Shown one piece after another: positions 26,171 through 40,088 of a stretch of DNA of 64,000 nucleotides. The number at the start of each line of letters is the position of its first letter. The first letter of the stretch is position 1. The stretch comes from Leptospira tipperaryensis (lineage in GTDB: Bacteria > Spirochaetota > Leptospiria > Leptospirales > Leptospiraceae). The stretch spans positions 1,056,001-1,120,000 of the forward strand of contig NZ_CP015217.1 of the NCBI RefSeq assembly GCF_001729245.1. Reading direction: 5' to 3'. The notes below the pieces were generated by a model that was given only the letters and a program-made list of their open reading frames with translations, made no database searches and was not told where the DNA came from. A program made the position numbers and the translations under genes.

Positions 26171-27769
<1,599 letters not shown>

Positions 27770-27787
27770 GCCTCGGAGGAAATCATC

Positions 27788-28495
<708 letters not shown>

Positions 28496-28522
28496 ACAAA
28501 GGATAATCGAGGTAACAGCTTT

Positions 28523-29917
28523 ATGATGAGGTCACTCTATTCCGGTGTATCCGGACTTAAAAACCACCAGGTCCGAATGGATGTCATTGGAAATAACATC
28601 TCTAACGTCAACACTCACGGTTTTAAAACCGAAAGGGTTACGTTTCAAGATATGATTTCACAGGAACTCCGCGGAGCTTCCGAACCGAAAGAAAATATCG
28701 GAGGTGTGAACCCGCAACAAGTTGGTTTGGGATCTTTGATTGCAGCAATCGATAAAATCATGACTCAGGGATCTCTTCAAACGACCGGGAAGAATACCGA
28801 CGTTGCGATGTCCGGAGAAGGATTTTTTATCGTTAAGGACGGGGACAAACAATTTTATACAAGAGCCGGCGCTTTCAACTTGGATAAGAACGGCTACTAC
28901 GTGAATCCAGCTAACGGACTCAAGGTGCAAGGTTGGAATTCACGACTGGACGACAAAGGAAATAAATTTATCAATTCTTCAGCCTCGATCGAGGACATCG
29001 TGATTCCAGTTTATTCTAAAGAACCGGCGAGAGCTACTTCTCAGATCGACTTTAAATCCAACCTGAATTCTTCCGTACCTGCTGTTCCTCCGGATGCGAC
29101 TCAAGAAGAAGTCACTGCAATGATCAACGATCCGGATCCTAAGATGAGAAGAGGTCACGTGACCACTATCAAAACTTTCGACGATCAAGGGATCCAGAGA
29201 GAATTCAAGATGGAACTTTATAAGGTTCGTGATAACACTTGGAAAGCTCGTCTGAGTCTTACAGACGCGACTCAACTTTCAGTCGACGTTGCCGGAACCG
29301 GAGGCCAGAACACACAACTTCCGGGTAACACCGAGATCGAACTCGGATTTACTCCCGACGGAAAACTCGTCTACGTTTCCGACGGAACGGATTCGATGAA
29401 CACCGGTAAGTTGAACGCGAAGGTTTCCTTTAGAATTCCGGGAAATCCCGCAGTTCAAAACTTCGACCTGAATCTCGGCGAAGCCGGAATGGTCGATGGA
29501 ATCACTCAGTTTTCCTCCGACTTTACGACCAAAGCCGTAAAACAAGACGGTTACACGATGGGTTATTTGGAATCTTTCTCGATTGATAATTCCGGAACCG
29601 TAACCGGGGTATTTTCAAACGGAGTTCGTCAGCCTCTTGCAAGGATTGCGACTGCCGTTTTTAACAACCCTGCCGGTTTGGACAAAGCGGGAGATACTAT
29701 GTTCGCCTATTCTATGAACTCCGGGGAACCTAACATTGGTGAGGCGGGAGTTCAAGGAAGAGGAAAAATCAACGCAGGTCTTCTTGAAATGTCTAACGTA
29801 GATCTTTCCGATCAGTTTACCGATATGATCGTAACTCAGAGAGGATTTCAGGCGAATTCGAGAACGATTACGACTTCGGATCAGATGATCCAGGAAGTTT
29901 TAGGTCTCAAACGTTAA
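28523..29917 (+). CDS. flgE: Flagellar hook protein FlgE
   Basis: 464 residues (ATG 28523 or the adjacent ATG 28526). It is the subunit of the hook of the periplasmic flagellum. The rod/hook N-terminal signature is [20 protein letters not shown]. The C-terminal helix reads [20 protein letters not shown] and ends VLGLKR. Between them are D1 and D2 domains typical of FlgE. Unlike Treponema FlgE, which forms lysinoalanine crosslinks through a Cys, this protein contains no cysteine at all. A hairpin terminator follows at 29930. Confidence 0.95.
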   Translation: MMRSLYSGVSGLKNHQVRMDVIGNNISNVNTHGFKTERVTFQDMISQELRGASEPKENIGGVNPQQVGLGSLIAAIDKIMTQGSLQTTGKNTDVAMSGEGFFIVKDGDKQFYTRAGAFNLDKNGYYVNPANGLKVQGWNSRLDDKGNKFINSSASIEDIVIPVYSKEPARATSQIDFKSNLNSSVPAVPPDATQEEVTAMINDPDPKMRRGHVTTIKTFDDQGIQREFKMELYKVRDNTWKARLSLTDATQLSVDVAGTGGQNTQLPGNTEIELGFTPDGKLVYVSDGTDSMNTGKLNAKVSFRIPGNPAVQNFDLNLGEAGMVDGITQFSSDFTTKAVKQDGYTMGYLESFSIDNSGTVTGVFSNGVRQPLARIATAVFNNPAGLDKAGDTMFAYSMNSGEPNIGEAGVQGRGKINAGLLEMSNVDLSDQFTDMIVTQRGFQANSRTITTSDQMIQEVLGLKR

Positions 29918-29929
29918 GAATCCTTTAAC

Positions 29930-29976
29930 AATTTCTTCTTAGGCTGAACCAAAACGGCTTAAGAAGAAATTTCCTT
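29930..29976 (+). terminator. Terminator of the fliK-flgD-flgE operon
   Basis: Stem AATTTCTTCTTAGGC (29930-29944) with GCTTAAGAAGAAATT (29957-29971), one mismatch in 15, 12-base loop, followed by TCCTTTCTTT. It begins 13 bases after the flgE stop. Confidence 0.65.
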
Positions 29977-30167
29977 TCTTTGGAGAATTCTCCAAAACAT
30001 TGTTCAATTTTTTCTCATATTGCCTTTTCTAGAATAGGTTTTCTCTCGAAATCCGAATTTTCAAAACATTTCATTTCTTAAATAACAGTTAATTTTTTTT
30101 GACGTATTTTGGGAAAAATTCTCTTTCCACTATATTTCGCGTATGGTTTCATTGGTTCCTGGAAAGG

Positions 30168-32150
<1,983 letters not shown>

Positions 32151-32230
32151 TAGCGTTTCAATCTACTTTTTTCAATTTGAGTTTGAATGTGGTAAATTCT
32201 CGCGTTCAATATTAAGAATTTAATATATTC

Positions 32231-32647
32231 CTATTTACCCTTGTTTTTATCGCTGATTCGTTGCGCGATTACGACGATCGGTGGAATTACAAGTTCAGGA
32301 ACGAGATAACCAAGCCAGAGTGCCGCGGGCTCGGGCAAACCGACAACGCTGATGGAAACGAGCCTTCCGACCGCCGCGAGAAATACTCCCAACGCGAGTA
32401 AGTAGACCAAAACATTTTGTTTTTGTATCGTCCAAGCAGTCCAGCCGCTGATAAGGCCCGTAGAAAAATAGACTCCCGCCATAAATCGATGCACGTTATC
32501 CAACCTCGGAGTCGTCGTAGGCTCGCCGAGATACATTTGTAAAGCCCCGCCAAACATTGCAATGAATGCCACAAGAAACAAACAAATTTGGACAATACGT
32601 TCACTCATCGATAAGGAAGAATCTGATTTCATTCCAATAGAATCCAC
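32231..32647 (-). CDS. DUF4345 membrane protein
   Basis: 138 residues with four predicted membrane segments (ICLFLVAFIAMFGGALQMYL, FMAGVYFSTGLISGWTAW, VLVYLLALGVFLAAVGRLVS and YLVPELVIPPIVVIAQ). The pattern DNVHRFMAGVYFSTGL and AVGRLVSI is the DUF4345 signature. Function unknown. A second, divergent DUF4345 protein is encoded at 62021. It converges on the HD-GYP gene. Later ATG codons are alternative starts. Confidence 0.75.
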   Translation of the reverse strand: MDSIGMKSDSSLSMSERIVQICLFLVAFIAMFGGALQMYLGEPTTTPRLDNVHRFMAGVYFSTGLISGWTAWTIQKQNVLVYLLALGVFLAAVGRLVSISVVGLPEPAALWLGYLVPELVIPPIVVIAQRISDKNKGK

Positions 32648-33347
32648 CTTCGATGACTCGTTGTCAAATGCAAAATCTGCCTGATAGGAGACATCTGATT
32701 TCTTAGGAATTGTTACTTTCGAATTTCATGTTATTCTGTTTGATCTTTGTCGATTCTTTTTATTTTCCTTCTTGTAAGGGAACGGTTTTTAGATAAGTGT
32801 TTTCGCATTGCGATCCGAGTTTGCAATCGAACTTGTTTGACATTTATGAATTCCAAACATTGTTTTGGTTGAAAGCGGGGAACTGTGCGTTTATGCGAAC
32901 TTCGTGTAAACGACACAAAATCATTTTTAGCTGATGGAATCCTCCTGAGCTCACGAATTGATTTTCAATTTCTTGCAAACCTTTCGAAATTAGAACTTCT
33001 CTCAATCAGGTTGTCTTTGTTTATCGGGTAATGGTTATGTCTTCAGAAAAAAGTTGAAGTTCGCATTAGCGGAAAGTTCAGCAAAAGATTTCACTTTTTC
33101 GTAATTGCAACAATAGGTTATTTTCGAGAGTGATTAAAGTTTATAAGAAGTTCGTATAAACTTCAGCGTAAGTAGTTAGAGCTTTTCGGTAGATTTTGTC
33201 TTATCTTGTAATAGTTCCTTTTGATCTCCGTTTTTTTTATCCGAGTTTATCTCTGGTTACATAAAATCTCTAAGTTCTGAAAGGTATTTTTGAGATGTTC
33301 TATTTTTTTCTTTTTTACACAAATCAAGAAAGTAAAATCGGACGCCC
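32648..33347. other. Intergenic region with degraded palindrome-A repeats
   Basis: 700 bases with no convincing gene. It carries three decayed copies of the TTATACGAA-G-TTCGTATAA palindrome found in the array at 39.1 kb: 32891-32909 (central C), about 33053-33068 (half) and 33141-33159 (one mismatch). The latter two are 91 bases apart, near the array period. The rest is A+T-rich and featureless. Confidence 0.5.
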
Positions 33348-33608
33348 TTAATCTTTCTTAACAGATTTAAAGTTTAACAAATCAGTTTCATAAATGAGCA
33401 TTTTTCCCTGTGTTACCTTGAGAGAGTCCTTAAAGTAATCAGCGATTTTTTTATATGCTTCTATTACTTCGTCTCTTCCTTTTGCGAGTGTTTCCAGCTT
33501 GATCATTAAGATAGCGTCGTGAGTGTAACAACTTGTTAAAGTTTCATAGTCTTTTTCATTGATCGTTTTGTCTGCTTTTGATATTTCTTTATGAATTTGG
33601 CGGTCCAA
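33348..33608 (-). CDS. Truncated NTF2/SnoaL-like protein (DUF4440 type)
   Basis: 86 residues from a TTG start. KADKTINEKDYETLTSCYTHDAILM and GRDEVIEAYKKIADYF are the first half of an NTF2-like (DUF4440/YybH) domain, which normally runs about 120-140 residues. The chain stops after FKSVKKD, so the last strands are missing; no continuation is evident in other frames downstream. It is probably a decayed gene and is the left-most member of the accessory block. Confidence 0.5.
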   Translation of the reverse strand: MDRQIHKEISKADKTINEKDYETLTSCYTHDAILMIKLETLAKGRDEVIEAYKKIADYFKDSLKVTQGKMLIYETDLLNFKSVKKD

Positions 33609-33929
33609 CGTCCGCTCTATAAGATAAAAAACCGGTAAAGTTGCTATTTATCATCTGGCCTAACGATGAATTGAGATCAACGGAGTCCGCATATCGAAAG
33701 GTTAACGTTATACGTCGCTAAGCCGTTCTAAACCTATTCATTCCATCTCACGAAATAGATTCACGATCCGCGCAGATGGATGTTGTCTTTACAAAAAACA
33801 AGTCGGAGTGTAGCGGTAAGGCCGACTCATTACGAATGCTCTTACCGCTGACAATAGATTTCTTAATATCCGAAAGATCGGGTTCGTTCCGATTGAAAAT
33901 TCAATGACGAAATTCTTACTCGCCAACAA
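33609..33929. other. Gap with stem-loops and an attC-like half site
   Basis: 321 bases without a gene. On the minus strand, GTATAAC (33713-33707) and GTTAGGC (33664-33658) bracket 56 bases, and GTTAGGC fits the integron core GTTRRRY. The inner arms do not pair well, so this is only attC-like. A stem AGCGGTAAG/CTTACCGCT lies at about 33808-33850, and GCCAACA/TGTTGGC (33922-33942) spans the stop codon of the GFA gene. Confidence 0.3.
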
Positions 33930-34355
33930 TCAGGATGTTGGCGGCATCTTTTCAAATTTTGGCAGTGACGGATCGAGGTGGTCCCAAGTATAACCACGCA
34001 TAGCGTAGGTCACAACCTGCGACTTGAATCGATTCGGATCATCGAGACTTGCAGCGTGCACAGTAAAAAGTTCCGGCATTCCAGAGAATGTCATATACAC
34101 CGGAGAGCCGCACTTTGAGCAGAAGCCGCTAGTCTTGATACTGCCACTGTCGCCGACCATGTTAAAGTGCGCGGCCTCGCCAGTAAGCGTTACGGTTGTC
34201 CGGGATGGAAACGTCAGATAGGATCCATGGCCTGTGCCACTCATCCGCTGACAGTCTCGACACTGGCAATCATTCATAAATATCGGTTCATCGGAAATGT
34301 TATAACGAATTGAACCGCAAGCGCAGCCGCCGGAGTAGGGATTCGGATGATTCAT
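33930..34355 (-). CDS. GFA (glutathione-dependent formaldehyde-activating) family protein
   Basis: 141 residues of the Mss4-like GFA family. Zinc ligands are visible: Cys11-x-Cys13 (GGCACGSIRY), Cys30-x-Cys32-x-x-Cys35 (NDCQCRDCQRMSG) and Cys78-x-x-Cys81 (GFCSKCGSP). Members bind zinc; most are of unknown substrate despite the family name. Codon choice is unlike neighbouring genes (Gly GGC, Gln CAG, Arg CGN rather than GGA, CAA, AGA), suggesting lateral transfer. It lies downstream of the ArsR-SRPBCC pair on the same strand. Confidence 0.88.
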   Translation of the reverse strand: MNHPNPYSGGCACGSIRYNISDEPIFMNDCQCRDCQRMSGTGHGSYLTFPSRTTVTLTGEAAHFNMVGDSGSIKTSGFCSKCGSPVYMTFSGMPELFTVHAASLDDPNRFKSQVVTYAMRGYTWDHLDPSLPKFEKMPPTS

Positions 34356-34414
34356 CTTTGTTTTCCTTTGTAGAGTTATAAAAAAGATATATTCAAAATC
34401 TTGAAATCATTTGA

Positions 34415-34882
34415 TCACGAGATGTGTTTTGCTAAAGCGCGACCTGACTCCAGAAATGTTTTGAGATTGGAGAGAACGCCGGGCCAACCAATGGATATTC
34501 CCGCGAACATTTGAGGATCTAGATCTTCGTGAGTAACAACGAGACGAACTAACCCCTCTGCATATGGTTCAATATCAAATGTTACCCGCGAATGTTTTGA
34601 TTCTTCTTCAACTTCCTTCGGCCTGGCCCATGTAATCACAAGACGACGAGGGGGATTACTTTCGACAACCTTGCCTACGATGTCGATTGTCCGTTCGTCA
34701 TCCAGGCGCTCGTGCCTCCATTCCGAACCGGTTTCCCAATTCGAAACGTTTATGTGCGCCGGATTCTTAGCTAATGGATCGAGCCAATATTGGCGTGTTA
34801 TTTCCGGATCAATCAATGCACCCCATACTTTCTCCGGTGTGCTGACTATGTAAGTGACATAGACGAAACTAGGCTTTTCCAT
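34415..34882 (-). CDS. SRPBCC / AHSA1-like protein paired with ArsR regulator
   Basis: 155 residues with the AHSA1 helix-grip fold: YIVSTPEKVWGALIDPEITRQYW, WETGSEWRHE, IVGKVVESNPPRRLVITWA and a C-terminal helix GWPGVLSNLKTFLESG. The fold binds a hydrophobic ligand; the ligand is unknown. Its start overlaps the ArsR gene stop by 14 bases. ArsR-SRPBCC gene pairs are common and are usually self-regulated. Codon use is like that of the GFA gene. Confidence 0.85.
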   Translation of the reverse strand: MEKPSFVYVTYIVSTPEKVWGALIDPEITRQYWLDPLAKNPAHINVSNWETGSEWRHERLDDERTIDIVGKVVESNPPRRLVITWARPKEVEEESKHSRVTFDIEPYAEGLVRLVVTHEDLDPQMFAGISIGWPGVLSNLKTFLESGRALAKHIS

Positions 34883-35213
34883 CGTTCTCTCCTTCGAGCT
34901 GCGTTTTCAGGTCGTGTAAAAATCTTAAGCGATTCTGTTCAAATTTTCTAACCCAACGTTCATAGACCTCGTAAATCGGTACTGGGTTAATGAAGTGGAG
35001 TTTCTCTCGACCCTTCCAGACAACCGTTACCAGAATCGCATTGATTAGAATGTCTATGTGTTGTGTCGCTGATTGTCTCTGCATATTCAACTGTTCGCAG
35101 AGAGCTGAAAGAGGTTGGCCGTTGTTGGCATAAAGAAGATCGAGAACTTTTCTGCGACTCGGGTCAGCCAACGCCTTGAACACCTTGTCAACCGCTTCCA
35201 TTTCTTTCGACAT
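34869..35213 (-). CDS. ArsR-family transcriptional repressor
   Basis: 114 residues, winged helix-turn-helix: VFKALADPSRRKVLDLLYAN, LSALCEQLNMQRQSATQHIDIL and a wing WKGREKLHFINPVPIYEVY. No metal-binding Cys pair of the ArsR/SmtB type is present, as is usual for the SRPBCC-associated subgroup. It heads a minus-strand operon with the SRPBCC protein and perhaps the GFA protein. A 24-base perfect palindrome 11 bases upstream of its start is the expected operator, implying autorepression. Confidence 0.88.
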   Translation of the reverse strand: MSKEMEAVDKVFKALADPSRRKVLDLLYANNGQPLSALCEQLNMQRQSATQHIDILINAILVTVVWKGREKLHFINPVPIYEVYERWVRKFEQNRLRFLHDLKTQLEGENDGKA

Positions 35214-35223
35214 AATGAAAACA

Positions 35224-35247
35224 ACATGCAGGTAAATACCTGCATGT
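35224..35247. promoter_or_regulatory. Palindromic operator of the ArsR operon
   Basis: A perfect 24-base inverted repeat: arm ACATGCAGGTA (35224-35234), central AA, arm TACCTGCATGT (35237-35247). It is 11 bases upstream of the ArsR start codon, where a dimeric ArsR repressor would block transcription. Confidence 0.7.
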
Positions 35248-35784
35248 CAACTCAAATTTTAATTTTCAGGCGGGATTCTCTAAACCCCATTAAAAAGGCG
35301 ATTTCTGAGTATTTATGAGGATCGGCAGATGATCGCCTTGGAATTAGTTTTGAAAACTTTCCTTGCAGAATTGAAACTAATATTTAGTCACATTTCTATC
35401 TCGATTTTGAAGTCAAAGTTTAGCTTTGCCTATTGTTAAACGAAGTTCGTATAAACACCGCTGGACCGATTCTAAATCGAGTTCGTCGTTTCAGACAAAA
35501 TTCTTTTTTAAATCCGTAGCGGCTTGTGCGAAGTTCGTATAAACGCGGTCGAAAATTTCCGCTTATGGAACTCTATGGAAAAAGAAAGAATATTGCGGTT
35601 CTTATTTTGCTTTAAGATTCCCACTTTTGAATCGATCATCAAATTCAAACAGGCGACTCTTCATAGAATTCTAAAATACTAATAAAAATTCTCTATCGAA
35701 TCTTTTGTATTCGCTCTCGGATAGAACGCAGGTTTTTATTTTGGATAAGGCGGTTCTAATAAGAGGAGGGCTTTTGTTTTGTTC
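35248..35784. other. Intergenic region with two palindrome-A remnants
   Basis: 537 bases without a gene. Two copies of the CGAAGTTCG core followed by TATAAAC lie at 35441-35449 and 35529-35537, 88 bases apart. Between them GTCGTTTCAGACAA resembles the second palindrome of the 39 kb array. These mark the right edge of the accessory block as the copies near 33.0 kb mark its left edge. Confidence 0.5.
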
Positions 35785-37173
35785 TTATCTGTCTTCTTTC
35801 AGAAAGGATTCAACGAGAGAAAGAAAGTGATTTCCTCTTTCTTCAAAATTCTTATATTGATCGAAGCTCGCGCAAGCGGGAGAAAAAACGACCGAAGAGA
35901 TTTGGATTCCATTCTCTAAATGAATTTGAAAAGTTTCTTCTTGAGTAGGGGATGAATTTGTTTTTCCATTCTTTAGGATCGTAAAAGCTTCCTCTAAGGT
36001 TTCCACTGCGAAGAGTTTGGCTCCGATGAGTTTTCGAATCCCTTCTTCCCAAACGGGACGGCCTTCCCCGATGAGAATCACACAGCCGATTCCTTGTATT
36101 AGGAAATCATAAAGTGGTTTTGGGTCCTCTTGTTTCGGCCTTCCGCCTAAAATGAGACAGGTATGCTCTCGTTTCTTCCAAGTGGACATTCCCGCGAGCA
36201 TACTATGAAGATTTGTCGATTTAGAATCGTTGATAAACGAAAAGCCGTTTTTCTCTCCTGCGATTTGAAAACGATGTGGAAGACCTTTGAAGAGTGGGAT
36301 CTGATATTGAATCGATTCCGGTTTTCCTCCGATCGCTTCGGCTGCAAGAATGGAAGCCGCGAGATTCTCTCGATTGTGAGTTCCGGGAAGATGAAACAGA
36401 GAAAGATCGTATTCGAATTTTGCAGTACGGATCTTCAGAGAATTCTCATCTAAGAACGCATCCGCTTCCGGGATTCTTCCAAAACTCAAAAGTTTACACT
36501 GAAACTCTACGGTGTTCAGGATTCTTTCTTTGATCTTCTGCGAAACGATCAGAGAATGATTTTGATTTTTAAGATCCGCGATCTTTAACTTTGCTTGGAA
36601 ATAATTTTCCATAGTCTTGTGTCTTTCTAAATGATCGGGTGCAAGATTTAAAAATACGGACGCGTTTAATTGGAGAGGAGAGGAGTCATCTAATTGATAG
36701 CTGGAAAGTTCGAGAACCGCTAACGAGATCGGCTCCTTACAAAAGGAAGTGAATGGAATTCCGAGATTGCCGCCTTCTCTCAGATCCGGAAAATCCTTTT
36801 TCAAAAGATGAGCCGTGAGCGCAGTCGTCGTCGACTTCCCGTCCGTTCCGGTGATTCCTATGATTCTTCCCTGGAAGAAATGTCTTCCGAGATCGATTTC
36901 CGAAAACACAGGAATTCCTTTTTCTTTTGCAAAGAGAAGAATCGGATGAGTTGGTAAAATACCCGGAGACTTTATGATAAGAGAGATTGGAGGAAGAGAA
37001 TTGGGTTCGGTAGAATCCGAAAGAAAAGCGATTCGGCTTGAAGTCGGAGGGTTTCGATCACAGAGAATGGGATCCGCTCCCAGAGTGATCAAAAGATCCA
37101 ATGCAGAATTTCCGGAGATTCCTCCACCAAGAACGAGAGTCTTCTGGTCTTTTAGGGACTCGGGAAATTTCAT
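35785..37173 (-). CDS. murD: UDP-N-acetylmuramoylalanine--D-glutamate ligase
   Basis: Adds D-Glu to UDP-MurNAc-L-Ala in peptidoglycan synthesis, cytoplasmic, ATP-dependent. In 462 residues: a Rossmann-like N-domain ([16 protein letters not shown]), P-loop GTDGKST (109-115), [20 protein letters not shown], and the C-domain FINDSKSTN and [12 protein letters not shown] 37173 gives the normal MurD N-terminus; a GTG at 37212 would add 13 residues. It stands alone and diverges from the STAS gene, with no other mur gene nearby. Confidence 0.95.
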   Translation of the reverse strand: MKFPESLKDQKTLVLGGGISGNSALDLLITLGADPILCDRNPPTSSRIAFLSDSTEPNSLPPISLIIKSPGILPTHPILLFAKEKGIPVFSEIDLGRHFFQGRIIGITGTDGKSTTTALTAHLLKKDFPDLREGGNLGIPFTSFCKEPISLAVLELSSYQLDDSSPLQLNASVFLNLAPDHLERHKTMENYFQAKLKIADLKNQNHSLIVSQKIKERILNTVEFQCKLLSFGRIPEADAFLDENSLKIRTAKFEYDLSLFHLPGTHNRENLAASILAAEAIGGKPESIQYQIPLFKGLPHRFQIAGEKNGFSFINDSKSTNLHSMLAGMSTWKKREHTCLILGGRPKQEDPKPLYDFLIQGIGCVILIGEGRPVWEEGIRKLIGAKLFAVETLEEAFTILKNGKTNSSPTQEETFQIHLENGIQISSVVFSPACASFDQYKNFEERGNHFLSLVESFLKEDR

Positions 37174-37194
37174 TTTTTGACCGTTGAACAGTGA

Positions 37195-37223
37195 TTGACA
37201 GGTTATTTTCACCCCCGATAGTT
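37195..37223 (+). promoter_or_regulatory. Possible promoter of the STAS-trpC pair
   Basis: TTGACA (37195-37200), a 17-base spacer and a weak -10 ATAGTT (37218-37223) lie 30 bases before the STAS start, in the murD divergent gap. Confidence 0.35.
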
Positions 37224-37252
37224 GTCAGTAGCAAAAACTTAAGGATATTCCC

Positions 37253-37585
<333 letters not shown>

Positions 37586-37592
37586 GCTTCTG

Positions 37593-38351
37593 ATGTCTTC
37601 CACTCAATTGCACCGGGTTCTCCGGGAAATCATCGCCACCAAACAAAACGAAATCAAAGTGACTCCGAGTTTCGATCCGATTCCCTATAAAGGACTCGGA
37701 CTTCGGGAATCGCTCAGAAGTCGTAACTTCTCGATCATCGCGGAATGTAAAAAGAAAAGCCCTTCCGCCGGTGAAATTCGTTCCGAATATGATCCGGTAA
37801 AAATTGCGAGCACTTATGAAGATTGTGGAGCTTCTGCGATTTCGGTTTTGACGGATCGAGATTATTTCGGTGGTTCCCTGGAAGATCTGAAGAATGTTTC
37901 TTCCAAAGTAAGAATTCCCGTTTTGAGAAAGGACTTTATTTTAGACGAGGTTCAGATACGAGAAGCAAGGGCCTACGGCGCTTCCGCGATTCTTCTCATC
38001 GTAAGAATTTTGACTCCGGAGCAAATCAAGACATTCTTAAAATCCGCTTCTTCTTTAGGAATGGACAGTCTTGTGGAAGTTCACACTTCGGAAGAAGCAA
38101 AGTTAGCCCTGGATTGCGGCGCGGAAATTATTGGAATCAATACGAGAGACTTGGACACGTTTCAAATTCATCAGAATCTTGTGGAGGAAGTTTCCTCTTT
38201 CTTGCCGCCTAACGTTATTAAGGTGGGGGAGTCCGGTGTTAAGAATCGTTCCGATCTGGATAACTTTCGAAAGCTCGTGGACGCCGCATTGATCGGAACC
38301 TATTTTATGGAAAAATCCGATATTCACAAAGCTTGGTTGGAGTTATTTTAG
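37593..38351 (+). CDS. trpC: Indole-3-glycerol phosphate synthase
   Basis: Closes the indole ring in tryptophan synthesis, converting CdRP to indole-3-glycerol phosphate. The 252-residue TIM barrel shows the family motifs in order: [72 protein letters not shown] and KVGESGVKN. Length is normal. No other trp gene lies in the window; it is coupled to a STAS gene. The CGGACTT palindrome follows 60 bases after its stop. Confidence 0.95.
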   Translation: MSSTQLHRVLREIIATKQNEIKVTPSFDPIPYKGLGLRESLRSRNFSIIAECKKKSPSAGEIRSEYDPVKIASTYEDCGASAISVLTDRDYFGGSLEDLKNVSSKVRIPVLRKDFILDEVQIREARAYGASAILLIVRILTPEQIKTFLKSASSLGMDSLVEVHTSEEAKLALDCGAEIIGINTRDLDTFQIHQNLVEEVSSFLPPNVIKVGESGVKNRSDLDNFRKLVDAALIGTYFMEKSDIHKAWLELF

Positions 38352-38411
38352 AATTTTTGCATATAGATTCATTGCTTCCGACAAATCATCCCACCGAAAA
38401 AAATCTTGCGT

Positions 38412-38426
38412 CGGACTTTAAGTCCG
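38412..38426. repeat. Palindrome CGGACTT-n-AAGTCCG, copy 2
   Basis: A 15-base perfect palindrome with central T, in the 277-base gap after trpC. The rest of that gap shows no gene. Confidence 0.65.
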
Positions 38427-38628
38427 TTTTGTGGTAAACTTCTGCTTGATCTTTATTTCTAAGAATTTCTAAAAAGTTTTTTAAAACCCCGGAATCTTCC
38501 ACTGATTGGCAAAAGATTTGCTTCGCGAATCCCTTGTTATATAGACATTTATCAATCGCATGGATCGAATTTTAGAATGGAAATTCTCGTAATCTGAGAA
38601 TCCATTTGCCGAGAGAGGTGAGAAATTT

Positions 38629-39018
38629 ATGATTCGATACGGAGTTTTCTGGTTCCTTCTTCTTATTTTTGCGTTTTTGAATGCAACGATAAGAGAACTT
38701 ACTTATAAAAATCTATTCGGGGAATTTTTATCGCATCAAATTTCGGTTTTCACCGGAATCCTTCTTCTGAGCATTCCGATTGCCGGAATTGCAAAATACT
38801 TTCCATTTTCAAATGCGAAACAGTCGATTGTCATCGGAATCGTCTGGGTGGTTCTTACCGAACTTTTTGAATATACGATGATCGTCTTCTGGTCCAAAAA
38901 ACCGATTTCCGAATTCTTTCACGCACACGATGTTTTTCAAGGCGAACTCTGGATTCTTTTCTTAATCTGGATCGCGTTGGCTCCTTTTTTCTTTTTTAAA
39001 ATCTTAAATCGCTCTTAG
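38629..39018 (+). CDS. Small four-helix membrane protein, unknown function
   Basis: 129 residues with four predicted membrane segments: YGVFWFLLLIFAFLNATI, ISVFTGILLLSIPIAGIA, IVIGIVWVVLTELFEYTMIV and LWILFLIWIALAPFFFF. GAGAGAGGTGAGAAATTT precedes ATG 38629. It shares the look of small conserved integral membrane proteins but I do not recognise a family. It is followed directly by the palindromic array. Confidence 0.6.
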   Translation: MIRYGVFWFLLLIFAFLNATIRELTYKNLFGEFLSHQISVFTGILLLSIPIAGIAKYFPFSNAKQSIVIGIVWVVLTELFEYTMIVFWSKKPISEFFHAHDVFQGELWILFLIWIALAPFFFFKILNRS

Positions 39019-39088
39019 AGAAACATGGGACTTTCTGTAAATTTTTCGTTTTGTCGTGAATTATTGTTTTGGGGAGTGGGTGCGGCGT

Positions 39089-40088
39089 TTATGCGAAGTT
39101 CGTATAAACGCAGACTTTAAGGTGGAGTCGGGTTTTGTCGGAACTACGACAACGAGAAGAATTTGTTTTTTAGTGATTGATTCGCACTTATACGAAGTTC
39201 GTCTAAACGCGGTCATTTTCGAGGAAGTCCGATCTTGTCGGAACTTCGACAACGAGAAGAATTTGTTTTTTAGTGATTGATTTGCACTTATACGAAGTTC
39301 GCCTAAACAAACAAAAGTGGTCATAACTTAGGAATCTTTTTGATCAAAGGCTCGTTAATGTTCCGCATTTTCATTTGGAGTTTATGCGAAGTTCGCCTAA
39401 ACGGCAACATTTAAGATATAGCCAACTCCTGTCGTAGTTCCTACAATAAGAATCTGACCTTTACTGATGAATTTAATATTCTGTGAAGTTACTATTAACA
39501 CCGACATTTAAGATGAAACCAAATCCTGTCATAACTTCGATAAGAAGAATCTGATTTTTATAGATAATTCATTTTATACGAAGTTCGCCTAAGCACGTGG
39601 AATTGTAATAACTTATGAATCCTTTCAATCAAAGACTCGTTCGTAGTTTTTTCCGCTTGGCTTTTTAGGAGATATGCGAAGTTCGTATAAACGCCGCCTT
39701 TTACTATAAATCCAACCCTTGTCGCAGCCCCTACAATCAGAATCAACTCCTTCACAAGCTATTCTCCCACTTACGCGAAGTTCGTATAAACGCCGAGCTT
39801 TACGGTAAATACAAACCCTTGTCGTAGTTCCGACAATCAGAATCGAATCCTTCACGAGCTTGTCTCCCACTTATACGAAGTTCGTATAAACGCCACCTTC
39901 TACTATAAAACCAACTCTTGTCGTAGTTCCGACAATAAGCACCAACTCCTTCACGAGCTTGTCTCCCACTTATACGAAGTTCGTATAAACGCCGCCTTCT
40001 ACTATAAATCCAACCCTTGTCACAGCCCCTACAATCAGAATCAACTCCTTCACGAGGCTATTCTCCCACTTATGCGAAGTTCGCCTAA
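39089..40088. repeat. Tandem array of about 98-bp units carrying two alternating palindromes
   Basis: Palindrome A, consensus TTATACGAAGTTCGTATAA (9-base arms, one central G), has centres at 39098, 39197, 39297, 39391, 39488 (degenerate), 39583, 39681, 39780, 39880, 39979 and 40079, spacing 94-100. Palindrome B, TTGTCG-6-CGACAA, lies midway in most units: 39135, 39235, 39429, 39526, 39719, 39819, 39918 and 40017. Copies at 39871 and 39970 are perfect. Units 7-10 are nearly identical along their whole length (CTACTATAAATCCAACCC, TTCACGAGCTTGTCTCCCA); units 1-2 form a second subtype. It fills the gap between 39019 and 40341 and encodes no protein. Confidence 0.85.

Noticed and set aside
39871..39889. 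Palindrome A shares TATACGAAGTT with the arms of the loxP site
   Set aside because: loxP has two 13-base arms around an 8-base asymmetric spacer; here the arms meet at one base and the array geometry is different. The resemblance is limited to one arm sequence.
39089..40088. CRISPR array
   Set aside because: The stretches between palindromes are themselves repeated and alike, the period is near 98 bases, and no cas genes are in the window.
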